Shown: piece after piece, positions 43,631 through 53,254 of the stretch
Position numbering within the stretch: position 1 is the stretch's first letter
Layout: each line of letters begins with the position of its first letter
From: Choricystis sp. odSpoLacu1
Taxonomy: Eukaryota; Chlorophyta; Trebouxiophyceae
Assembly (NCBI GenBank): GCA_958009055.1
Contig: OY253655.1
Coordinates: 682,001 to 746,000, forward strand
Direction of reading: 5' to 3'
Length of the DNA: 64,000 nt
The notes under the pieces: model-generated
Database searches by the model: none
Seen by the model: the letters and a program-made list of their open reading frames with translations, nothing else
Told to the model about the DNA's origin: nothing
Position numbers and translations under genes: made by a program

Positions 43631-44839
43631 ATGCCTCGGCCCTGCACGCCCACGCCCCGCGGCGCCCCCGCGCCCGCCGCGCCGCCGTCCCCACCCCCGC
43701 CCCGGCCATCCAGGCGAGCCCTACTGCTCGGCAGCGCAGCTGCTGCCACCCTAATCGCACCGGCTCCTCCTCCCGCCTCCGCGTTTGACGTCGCCACCGC
43801 CCCGCTCGCGCCGCCCTCCCCCGCCGTCTCCCTCTACGCGGCCGCCGCCCCCGCCACCGCCACCGTCATCGATATGGCTCTCTCCCCAAACGGTGGAGGC
43901 GGCGTGGGCGCGTACGCGGACGCAGCCAGGGGCAACGGCAGCGGGTTTGTGTGGTCACGCGAGCAGGGGTTGATCGTGACCGCGGCGCACGTTTTATCAT
44001 CCTCCCTGGCCAAGGGCGCTGTCGGAGGTGGCCTGTCCTCCCCCGGCCCCACCGTCGCCCGCGTAACCTTGAACGGGGGCGGCGTGGCCAGGACACTCGA
44101 CGCTGTGCTTGTCGGTGCCTCCCCCGACCGGGACGTCGCCCTTCTCCGCGTCTCCCCCGCCGCCCTGACAACCTCCCTGCCCATCGCAGACACCGACGCC
44201 CGCCCCGGGGACACCGTGTACGCCATTGGATCTGGGTACGGGTTTCCAGGCACTCTGTCTGGGGGGATCGTTTCTGCCACAGGCCGCGCCATCCCCAACC
44301 CAGCAGCCGCCCTCGTCCCAGGCGGCGGCGGCGGCACCGTCCTCCCCATGTGCCTGCAGACGGACGCCCCCACCGCGCCCGGCAGCTCGGGCTGACCGCT
44401 TGTGGATGCAGGGGGGAGTGTGGTGGGCATTGCTGTCGCCGTGTTTTCCGATGCCGGCAGCGCGTCGGTGCAGCGCATGACGTTTGGCGTGCCTGCCCGC
44501 TCGTTGGCGCGCACACTGGCATCCCTGGCGGCGACGGGCACTGCGCCTCCGCCACTGGGAGGGATCACGCTGGCGCCGCGGGATGTTGCAAAATCGCTGG
44601 CAGGATCGCCAGACGCGGTCCTCATCCAATCCATCACCCCCGCCTCCCCCGCCGCGGATGCAGGCATGAGAGGGACAACTCGCGGTTTAAAGGGAGTGCA
44701 AGCGGGGGACGTGATTGTGGAGCCTCCAACAACAGCCGCCGTGGCAGCTGCGCTCGAGGGCGCGGCCGCGGGGGAGGGGGTGCACCTGACGGTGGTGCGT
44801 GATGGAGGAGAGAGGGTGGAAGTGACTGTGGTGATGTGA
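43631..44839 (+). CDS. DEG/HtrA-type serine protease, thylakoid lumen, with in-frame TGA
   Basis: 402 codons in one frame, interrupted by TGA at 44393-44395. The leader ends in a twin-arginine motif and hydrophobic core (SRRALLLGSAAAATLIAPAPPPASAF), the pattern of Tat-imported lumen proteins, so a lumenal DEG role in PSII turnover is inferred. Trypsin-like triad: His120 in IVTAAHVLSS, Asp168 in SPDRDVALLRVS, Ser253 in the nucleophile loop GSSG. The family sequence here is GNSGGPL; the codon after GSSG is TGA, then PLVDAGGSVVGIAVAVFS continues unchanged. A PDZ domain follows (LIQSITPASPAADAGMRG, QAGDVIVEP, HLTVVRDG). GGA to TGA is a single change. It is either a real null allele or an error. 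Confidence 0.88.
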
Positions 44840-45025
44840 TGATGATGAAGGGAAGTAGTGGTGACAACGGGGCGGGGGAGGTCGGCCCCAAAACCGAGCG
44901 GGCAGCGCTTTCCGCTCCGCGCCCGACAACAACCTGGTTTTGATTTTTGGCGTGTGGTCCCCTCCCGCGTCCCTCCTTGCGTCGCCGTGCCCTGTCTCCA
45001 TACACAGCTTTCTCGACCTGCATCA

Positions 45026-46200
45026 ATGTCGCGATTGATGACGTGTGTCGTGCTGGTGGCCGGGTTGGCAGGTGAGAGCAGAGAGGGGGCCGCATGCGAG
45101 CGGTCGGTGTCGACGCGAGCGCGCAGCGCGCTTTCACCATTGCTTCCCAAAACGCTCGCGCCCCGCCCCCTCCCACCCCCACCATCTCTGTGCTGTGTGT
45201 CGATGTGTAGAGGGGGGGGGGGAGAGGGGCGTGAGCATGGGTCGACCGTCAATGCGTGGTCCCCGCGCCATTTTTGCTAGCTGGCCAAAAAACAAAAACG
45301 CGCGCAGCGCGCTTTCACCATTGCTTCCCAAAACGCTCGCGCCCCGCCCCCTCCCACCCCCACCATCTCTGTGCTGTGTGTCGATGTGTAGAGGGGGGGG
45401 GGAGAGGGGCGTGAGCATGGGTCGACCGTCAATGCGTGGTCCCCGCGCCATTTTTGCTAGCTGGCCAAAAAACAAAAACGCGCGCCCATTTGCCAACGCC
45501 CCCGCCCCCGCGCCCACCAGTCCTCCTCCCCCACACAGTCGCCTCCGCCATCGTCGACCTCGATATCGCCGACCCCCGCGTCGCGGCCCGCCCCGTGCCG
45601 GCCGGCGACACCACCCACCCGCACGCCGCGCATGCGCTCTCGGCCGCGCGCGCCACCCTGACTCCCGCCGACCCAGCCACCGGCCGCGTCCGCCTCACCC
45701 TGTACCGCATCAGCAATGATACTACTCTCCTGGTGCCGGGTGGGGTCACGCCTCCCGTCCACATCACCACCTCCTCCTTCCTCGACACCGCCTGGCCGCG
45801 CGGCGCGACCGCCGAGCTGCGCGGCACGCCGGCCACCCCGGGTGACGGCCGCTGGGCGTCCGTGTCGCTGGTGGATGCTGCGTTAGAGGCGGGCGATGTG
45901 CGGGCGCCGGCGGGGGTGGTGGTGACGGGCGTGCCTGCGACGCCGTCGTCGCTGCCAACGGCCGGTGCTCTCTCCATGACCGGCGCCACGCTCGTCGTCG
46001 TGGGTGGGTCTGTCGAGCAGCCCACCGTCCTGCCTCCTCGCGCTGCTGCCGCTGTCGACCCGGCCGCCGAGTGGGCGGCGGGCGCACGTGCGACCGCCGC
46101 GCGGCCGAGCGCGGCGCGGCCGGCGCCTCGCCGCGCGGCGAAGCCGGGGGACGGGGTGGCCGCCGCCGCCAACGCGTACTTGAAGCCGGTGGCGCCGTGA
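45026..46200 (+). CDS. Secreted or ER-lumenal protein of unknown function
   Basis: Two exons, 45026-45071 and 45539-46200, 235 aa. The phase-1 splice gives MSRLMTCVVLVAGLAVASA, a signal peptide with a VASA-type cleavage site. The mature protein (IVDLDIADPRVAARPVP...) has alternating beta-like segments (GRVRLTLYRISNDTTLLVPGG, VHITTSSFLDTAWP, GRWASVSLVDAAL, GVVVTGVPATP) suggestive of a beta sandwich. It ends with an Ala/Arg/Pro-rich tail. No transmembrane anchor or retention signal is obvious. I do not recognise a family. The intron holds a near-perfect 180-bp tandem duplication and is otherwise short. Confidence 0.6.
45120..45480. repeat. 181/180-bp tandem duplication within an intron
   Basis: Copy 1 at 45120-45300 and copy 2 at 45301-45480 are identical by eye except that one G-run has 11 versus 10 G. 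Each copy carries CGCGCAGCGCGC at its left end and GCTAGCTGGCC near its right end. Confidence 0.95.
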
Positions 46201-46316
46201 GAGAGTGAGTGAGAAAGAGAGAGGTGAATGCATGATCCCTGTGCACTTGGCGAACTTCACTGTTTGAGAACACGGCGCGTGTAAATAAAAAAAACACACC
46301 CCGACGCCCGCCCCCA

Positions 46317-48077
46317 ATGCTTCGCAGCCCGCGCACAACGCCCCGGCCGCCCCGGCCCCAGCCGCCTCCGGTGGCGTGCAGTCGCTCTCCCGTGTCACGA
46401 CGGTCGACCCCTGTTGTCGCCGCGTCCGGCCGACAACCAACCGACGCCAAGCCGCCCCCCCGCTCTGGAGCGTTTGGGTGTGGTGGTGGTCGGCGCACCC
46501 CCACCCCACCGACCCGCGCCCTGCGCACCACGCCCCCGCCACCCACACCACCCCTGGTGCGCGTGCTGGCCGTGTTGGAGAAGGATGGCCCATCGCCTGT
46601 GGCGGGCGGGACCGCCACCTGGAGCGATGTGTTGGCGCACGAGGGAACGCGGCTCACCTGGTTTGAAGCGGGGGTGGCCCTCACCGTCATCGTGGCAGAG
46701 GCCGCCACGCCCGCCTCCTTCGATGCTGCGGTGTCCGGCGTGGGCGCGGTGATCGCGGTGGACGCGCCGGATGGTGGGGTGGCAGCGAGTCTCCTGACTC
46801 GCCCGGCCGCTGCCGCGGTCACCACGCTGGCCCCGCTCGGTGCGTGCGGGCCCAAGGTCGCGTCTCTGGCCCGCTTTGCTGGTGCCCCCGCGTATCCATC
46901 CACGCTGTTGGAGCGTGCAGCTGCCGCCCTGCCTTTTACCCGCACCGCTGCCGCATCGCGCGCTCTGACCGTCGCGGCCGCCATGTGGGCGCGCGGCCAC
47001 GGTGACGACGTGTTGAGTGCGATACTGGTGGTCGTGGACACAGGGGTTGTCAAGCTCAAGTCGGTCAGCGCCTACCGCGGGCGGGGCGCGGCCACCCTGC
47101 TCTGCATGCTGCGCCACTGCCGCGAAGTCACGATCGCGTGTGTAACCGACCCCGACTGCAAAGCAGGGCTGGACTGTTTATCCGCCGTGCCGCCAGAAGA
47201 CCAGGTTGCTGCCTATCGATGCATTGTCAGCCACGAGTCCGCAAAGTTCGAAGCCTTCTCGCTCTGCGTCCTCACCAAGCACCGCTGCCTGGGCGTGGAT
47301 GCCGCCATTCCGACGATGCCGGCGCCGGAGCCGCAGGCGACGTGGCGGGGCGCGCCTCTCGACGCGCGGGCGGGGTTGCAAATCTTTGTGGGGTGGTTGG
47401 CCGAGGGGGATGCCGTGTCGTGGAAGGTTGTTGCTGGGCTAAGCCCTGCTTTTGAACAGTTTCCCGATCAGGTGAGTTGTTGAGCGGGAAGCGCCACACG
47501 GAGGGCGTGGTTTGGTTAAAAAAAGTTGAATGTTTTTTTTAAAAAAAACACCTTTTTCCTAACCTTTTCCCCGCGCCCATCCCCACAGCTGCAACTCTTC
47601 TACCACGGCGCCGCACGCGGCTCCTTCTGGTACGACCCCGTCTTCCGAGTGGACACCCTGGCCGGCGAGAGCGTGTGGCGGCGGCGGCATTACCGAGTGC
47701 GCGCGGCGGGGGACGGCTCTTCGGCGCTCTATAACTTCTCCGTGCTCGACAGCGGCGTCGTCAGCTTGGAGCGCTGGCGTATTACAGACTGTCCCGACGA
47801 TATGACGTACGCGCTCTTCTGTTATGTGGGCGCGGCGGCCGCATCTGGACAGGCTTACGTGGGCGCAGTCCTCTGCACGCGCGATGGCGACTGGGTCCCC
47901 GACCACCACGCCGATCGGCTGGCTGCATCGCTCGCGCGCGCGTCCATTGAGCCGTGGGAGTTGATCCGGGTGAAAGTGTCGCCAGATGTGGAGAAGCAGG
48001 GGCCGCCGTTGGGGCTTGCGCGGCGCGACGCGGCGGCCGACCCCGTGCGTGGTGGAGGGGGCCGTGCTGTCAAGTGA
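46317..48077 (+). CDS. Violaxanthin de-epoxidase-related protein (VDE/VDR family)
   Basis: Two exons, 46317-47471 and 47589-48077, 547 aa. An N-terminal Arg/Pro/Thr-rich transit region precedes a middle domain and then the VDE-family Cys region: CMLRHCREVTIACVTDPDC, DCLSAVPPEDQVAAYRC, LCVLTKHRCLGVDAAIP. The lipocalin-like part follows: GWLAEGDAVSWKVVAG.SPAFEQFPDQ joined over the intron to LQLFYHGAARGSFWYDPVF, VWRRRHYRVRA, NFSVLDSGVVS and GQAYVGAVLCT. This pattern matches VDE-related (VDR) proteins of plants and algae more closely than classic VDE. VDE de-epoxidises violaxanthin; the VDR reaction is not firmly known. It is unusual for a VDR to have about 200 residues of N-terminal extension. 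Confidence 0.85.
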
Positions 48078-48141
48078 AATCAAACAGAAACCATCCCAGT
48101 TGTTCTATGCTACACACGCTGTCTCCCTCTCATCTCTCTCC

Positions 48142-48444
48142 CTAACTAGACGCCCCATCCGGCACGCGCAGCCCGACGCGCGCCGCCGTCTTCTCCACCA
48201 TCCGTTTCTGATCGCTCTCCCGGTCCACGCCCACGCCGTACGAGGCCAGCAGGTCGGCGTGCTTGGTGACGGCGTCGACCAGGGCTGCCCAGTCGGCGGC
48301 GGCTGCGCGGGCAGCGTCTGGGTTGGGGGTGGCGCGGGCGACCGCGGAAAGGTGGGGAGCCAGGACGGCGGCGGCGGCGGGACCTGCCGCATCGCGCAGG
48401 GCGCGACGCAGGGCGCGGTAGGCGTTGGCTGGAGTGGTGGCCAT
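48142..48444 (-). CDS. Small LYR-like protein, possibly FMC1
   Basis: Single exon, 100 aa. It begins MATTPANAYRALRRALRDA, resembling the YRxLLR N-terminal helix of LYR-motif proteins. It continues with helices and ends MVEKTAARVGLRVPDGASS, which recalls the ESAxxVGLxLP ending of FMC1, an assembly factor for mitochondrial F1 ATP synthase. Only these two regions support the match. The conserved L-Y-R triplet is not exact (YRAL). It diverges from the Cys-rich secreted protein and converges with the VDE-related gene, 64 bp away. Confidence 0.5.
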   Translation of the reverse strand: MATTPANAYRALRRALRDAAGPAAAAVLAPHLSAVARATPNPDAARAAAADWAALVDAVTKHADLLASYGVGVDRESDQKRMVEKTAARVGLRVPDGASS

Positions 48445-48927
48445 CGCGGAGACGGCGCGGGGCGGGCGGGGCAGAGTCGCGCCCAATCGGCGAAAGGGAG
48501 AGTGAGGCCCGGTTGCTCCCTCGACACACTGTTCCTTCTCCTTCTCTCTTCCGGTGAGTGGCTTATGTCGAGTGGCGCCTTCCCCACCCCCCTTTCCCCC
48601 TGGCGCGACTTGCGATTCACGCAGTGCACGCTGGCCATCGGGGCGGTCAACGAGCGCGCTCGCAGCGCCCGAAACAGGGGCCCCCACGGAAGCGACATTT
48701 GTGTGTCGCGACGGCTTTCGGCAGTGCGCCTCTCCCGCCCCGCCCGCGCCACACCACCCCCACAGCCGGCCACAGTGCATCCCCACTATGCGTGTGGGAG
48801 GTGGCACGGCGCGGCATCTGGTCGCGGTCTGTGTGCATTCGCCTCGTTTGGCGACCCGCTCACCCGCCACCTTCACGACCCCCTTTCCGCACAGGCCTCC
48901 TTTCTCCTCACCCCACTTCCCACAACC
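48445..48927. other. Divergent promoter region, FMC1-like / Cys-rich gene
   Basis: 483 bp without a convincing gene. It is of mixed composition with a GC-rich central part. Confidence 0.45.
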
Positions 48928-49540
48928 ATGAAGTCCGCCTTCGTCTTCGCCCTCATCGCGTCCGCCGCTGTCGCCGCCCTGGCGTCCGAGGACTGCGTCA
49001 AGCTGGCGGCCGAGCTGCAGGTGAGATGGTGGATTGGGGAGGAGAAAAAACAACGCGTGCGCCCAAAACAATGCGGCTGCCTAGGCAGCGGTTGGCGCGG
49101 TGCCGTCGGCACAAACGATGTCAATCGTCGATGCTTATCGGGCGTGGTTTGGAGGCGGAAAGAGGGGGGTGATCGAGCGCGCGGCGGGGTGCGAATTTGC
49201 ACGGGACAGCACCGCACAGGCTGGCGTGTTTCGGCCACAGGTTTTTCCAACCTCCCTCCCCCACCCCTCCCCACAGGCCCCCAACTCGCCCTGCAACCAG
49301 TTCGTCAACCAGGTGCGCCAGCAGGCCTCCGCCATCGTGGGGTCCACGTGCGACAAACCCGTGACCGTCTCCACCAAGCCCACGCCCCAGTGCTGCGAGC
49401 TGGCCCAACGTTTCGCCCCCTGCCGCTGCGACTCGGACGTCCACCGCACGTCGGGCAAGGACCTGGCGGTCGCCACGTACCGGTCCACCCAGGCCGGGTG
49501 CGGCGGCAAGTGCGTGGAGCCCAACGCGGTGGGCTGCTGA
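48928..49540 (+). CDS. Small secreted cysteine-rich protein
   Basis: Two exons, 48928-49020 and 49277-49540, 118 aa. Signal peptide MKSAFVFALIASAAVAALASEDC. The mature part contains ten cysteines: one near the cleavage site (EDC), then SPC, STC, an adjacent CC pair (QCCEL), CRC, GC, KC and a C-terminal GC. The CC pair with flanking single cysteines is reminiscent of eight-cysteine plant lipid-transfer-like folds, but the spacing does not fit that family well, so the name is left open. It is probably extracellular with disulphides. The intron (256 nt) has canonical borders and phase 0. Confidence 0.65.
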
Positions 49541-49922
49541 GTGTGAAGAGAAGAGAAGACAGGGTAAGTGCGGGTTGGGTTTTTCTCGCCCCGGCCTTTT
49601 TTCTCTCTTTTCCCTCCCCTCCCTCCCAAACACGTACTATTTTCACGACCCCCCCCCCCCCCCCTGCGCGCGCGCCGCACAAGGCCTGTCCCGTTTTGAT
49701 TGCAACAAAAAACGAGCCATCGGCGTGTTTTCCAGGAGAGCAAAGGAGACAGAAAACAGAAAAAACAGCGGCAGCGTCAAAACCGACAGCAGATTCACAC
49801 AACGCAAGCGCTCTCTCTCTCTCTCACTCGCTCTCTCAGGGTGGACGAAACCGAAAAAAAAACAACACACAACAAACCTTCGCAGAGAGAAAACAGCCTT
49901 TCACCTTTTTGTTTCACCACAC
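49541..49922. other. Convergent interval, no gene seen
   Basis: 382 bp between the Cys-rich gene and AMBRA1-like 3' ends. Contains a C-run at about 49649-49663 and a (CT)n stretch at about 49810-49840. Confidence 0.5.
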
Positions 49923-52029
49923 TCACTCGCACGCCAACACACACACCGCGCCATCCTTGGTCCCAAACGCCAGCCCGCGCCCCGCCACCGGGTGGAAGGC
50001 GGCCGCATTGACCTCATGCACGGCCGACGGAAAGTCGTAGACGCGGGCCAGGGTGCGGGCACAGTAGATCTCAAGCACCGTGATCGCAGGCGCACCCCCC
50101 CCCGCCGCCCCGCCCGCCGGCGCGGCCACCAAGCTTGCGTGCCGCCTCCCATACGCCAGCAGGATGTGTTGGCCGGTGGGGGACCACTGCACGCTGGTCA
50201 GGCAGTGGGCCGCCCGCACGGGGCGGTGGGCGAGGAGGGCGCCGGCGCCGGGGGGGAGGGGGCGCGGCGCGCCGCCGCGCGCGGCGGCGAGGCCGCCCAC
50301 CGAAATCACGCGCAGTTCGTACCCACCCTCCTCCACTGGCGCCCGCCCCACCAGGGCCAGCCTGCGTCCGTCGGGCGAAAAGTGGACCCCCATCTCTGAG
50401 CAGAGAGCGGCGTCAGGAATGGACAGGAGGGGGGTGGTGAGGGGGGAGGGCGCGCCACCGTGGGGGCCGGCTGCGCCGCCACTCTCGAGCCAGCGGGGGG
50501 AGGTGCGCCACAGGCGGACGCGCACGGAGGAGGGTTGCTCGGTGCCGATTATGTCGGCTGCGGCGGCGGCGGCGGCGGCAGCAGGGACGGGAGGGGGCAG
50601 CGGCGCGGGCGCGCGCGGCGCGGGCGGCGGCGCCAGCAGCGGCGGTGGCGGCGCCGCCTCCCGTGGCGCCACCACCGCCTCCTCCCCCGCCCACGACGGC
50701 TGGAGGGGCGGCAGCGGCGCCTCCTCCCCCGCCCACGAGGGTTGGCGCGGGGGGAGGGGGGCCTCCGCCCCCGCCCACGACGGTTCGCGCGGCCGCGGCG
50801 GCGCGTCGGCGCCCGCCCAGGAGGGAGGGGCGACGGTTGGTGCTGGCGCATCGCCGCGCGCCCGCGGTAAGGGCACCGGCACGGGGGACGTGGCGGGCGG
50901 CGTGCCGGGGGCGGCGGCGCGCGCGCGCGGACGGCGGCCACGCTCCCGCGACAGGAGGGGGAGGCAGCAGCGGCGGAGGCGGCACCGCAGCGACCGGCAC
51001 TCTGGCCACCGCCGCCCGAGGCGGGTCCACCACTTCAGCCGTCAGCAGCAGGGGGGCGCCCCCCGGGTGGAAGGCCACGGCGCGCAGGGAGCGGCGCGTG
51101 CGCAGGACGGAGGTCGGGCGCGGGGGGGGGGAACGCGCCATCGCCACACACCCCCCCAAACCTCCACATGTGGAGGCGGTGGGAGGCCGCCACCGCCAGC
51201 CAGTCGCCGTCGGTGGAGAAGGCGAGGGACGCGATGGGGCGCCCAAAATCGTGGATGGCCAGCTGCACCGCTCTCGACGGCCGCGCGATCGGTCGGGTGC
51301 CGCCCCCACCCCCACCCCTCGGCGCCAGCACGTCGTCCGGCAGCCTCCACACGCGCACCGTGTGGTCCAGGGAGCCGGAGGCGAGGACTCCCGGGCGGGT
51401 GGGGTGGAAGCGCACGACCCAGGGCGTGCGCGCATGTCCCGACAGAATCGCCAGAGGGCGCAGGTCAGCGACGGACACAATCTTGACGGTGTGATCGCCA
51501 CTGGAGGGTGTGGAGGGAGGAAAGGGATGGTGTGTGTGGGTTGCTGGCGCTCGTCTGGTGGCGACGCGGAAAACACACACACCTACACACACACCAACTC
51601 CACCACCACCACTCACTGTGTCGACGCCAGCATGCTGCCATCCGGCGAGAACGCGGCCGCAATCGTGGACCGCGGCGGCGGGTTCATCGCAGGCACCGCG
51701 CACGCGAGCCGCGGAAGGGACGCGGTCTCCGCCCAGGCCGCGAGCGGGGGCGCGCTTGCGGACGGGTCGGCGGCCGCGCGGCGCACGGCGGGTGGACCCC
51801 CCGTCTCCCGCCTGCGCAGCAGGCGCAGAGGGGGGCCGGGGGCCGAGGTGGAGGGGCTGTAGTGTGTGGGAGGGAGGGGGGAGGAGGGTGAACAAGGCAT
51901 GCGTCGGTCCGGGGGGCGGTTGTGGGCGTCGCGACCCGCGCTCTCCGCTTCGGAATTCGCGTGCCAGAGGCACACGCACACAATAGTTCTCACTCACCCG
52001 TCGCCCGCGTCGTCGGCAGCGCCGTTCAT
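49923..52029 (-). CDS. AMBRA1-like WD40 protein, two frame breaks
   Basis: Three exons: 52029-51998, 51856-51617 and 51500-49923, about 615 aa if repaired. AMBRA1 proteins are WD40 substrate receptors of CUL4-DDB1 ligases tied to autophagy and cell cycle. Conserved: FSPDGSMLAST-HGDHTVKIVSV across an intron, LAILSGHARTPWVVRFHP, LASGSLDHTVRVWRL, SLRAVAFHPGG. The C-terminal half holds LLAYGRRHASL, ITVLEIYCARTLARVYDFP, HEVNAAAFHPVAGRGLAFGTKDG. The frame shifts at ten G (51122-51131) and again between about 50885 and 51000. Removing one base each time keeps the domains in frame. The linker carries four tandem PSWAG repeats. It diverges from the SRPBCC gene. Confidence 0.82.
50658..50825. repeat. 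Four 42-bp coding repeats (PSWAG...)
   Basis: Minus-strand DNA encoding four tandem 14-residue units, PSWAG[AE][DE]A followed by a Pro-rich stretch, in the AMBRA1-like linker. Confidence 0.9.
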
Positions 52030-52276
52030 GGGAGAGGAGGGCGCGGCGGCGCGGCCCTGGCCAGTGTGTGCGCTCCGGCTGCTCCCGCGAGAGCGGCCGC
52101 GCTGGTTTTGTCAGCGACCAGGCGTGTGACTGGTGCGTGTGAGTGTGATTTGAGGGGCCCGCGCACTGGAGCGCTGCTCACGCGCGGGGGGGGGCCATGG
52201 AGAGAAATGAAAGCGCGTTGTCGTCTCACTGTTTCGTCGCGCGTTTTTCCTTCGGACACCAGCGCAGGGCGACGCC

Positions 52277-53121
52277 ATGGGCGACGCCGCCGTCGCAAAC
52301 GCCCCTCCTCCGATTGACGACAGCCCCGACGTCACCGTGCAAGCGTCCAGCTACTCGCTGCGCGTCAGCAACGCCAATGGCTACCTGTGTCGCATCACGT
52401 GCGACGCGGCCTACCCGGGCGTGCCTCCCACCACCATCTACCGCGTGCTGTCGAGTGAGTGGGATGGATGTGGGAGCACGAGTGAGACAGAGAGGGAGGG
52501 CTTCCCACGCCTGCAGACGTGAAAAACTCGACTCCCCCTTTCTTTCAGACAACAATAACACCGGCGTCTTTCGCGATATCGCCGACGTCGCGTCCCGCAC
52601 CATTCTCAGCGATGAGGCCGGCGTGCGCGTGGTGGAGGTGGAGCAGGTGAGTGTGTGTGGAAGGTGGGAGAGGCGGGTGTCTTGCTGTCCCTGCCTTCCC
52701 CTCGGCGCTCACCACCACCGCCACCCCACAGCTGGGCCATGTCCGCCTCCTCTTCCGCACCATCGCCTTCACCACCCGCCTGCGCGTGACGGAGGATGCA
52801 TCCGGTGCGCCTGGTCGGTATGTGTCGGCCTTCCACCTGCTGTCGTCGCCCGTCCTCTCCGCGTTTGACGGCGAGTGGGTCATGACCCCCGACGCGGACG
52901 GTTCCGGCACCTCCGTCACCCTCACCCAGGACGTCACCCCGCGCGGCGTGCCGCCGTGGCTGAAGCGGGTGCCCGTGGTCGGGGGCGCGGTCAAGGCCGC
53001 GTGCGCGCGCGCGGTGGACAGAGTGTTGGCTGATTTGGGGAAAGTGGCTGACGCTGTGGCGGCGGGCGAAGGGGTGGAGAGCGTGCTGGAGCGGGCGCGC
53101 CGGGACGGGTGCGTCAAGTGA
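52277..53121 (+). CDS. SRPBCC/START-like lipid-binding-fold protein
   Basis: Three exons, 52277-52454, 52549-52646 and 52732-53121, 221 aa. The pattern matches the polyketide cyclase/COQ10-type START-like superfamily: TTIYRVLSNNNNTGVFRDIADV, RVVEVEQ-LGHVRLLFRTIAFTTRLRVTED, FHLLSSPVLSAFDGEWVM, VTLTQDVTPRGVPPWLK, ending in a long helix (ARAVDRVLADLGKVADAV). These folds bind lipids or hydrophobic ligands; the ligand here is unknown. No transit peptide is evident (starts MGDAAVANAPPPIDD). Plant homologs of this shape exist but lack a defined function. All splice phases fit. Confidence 0.72.
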
Positions 53122-53254
53122 AGTGGGGGAGGGTTGAAACGCGTGTGTGTTTTCGATCGCCTTTCCCAAAAACGTTTTCCCTCCTCTGTCGCCACTACTT
53201 GGCGCAGAGGGCCTGCGTGTAACAAAACCTAAAACCACAAGAGTATGATGAACC

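Noticed and set aside
44393..44395. TGA as selenocysteine in the DEG protease
   Set aside because: The position is a structural glycine in the nucleophile loop, not a redox site, and no SECIS-like element is evident.
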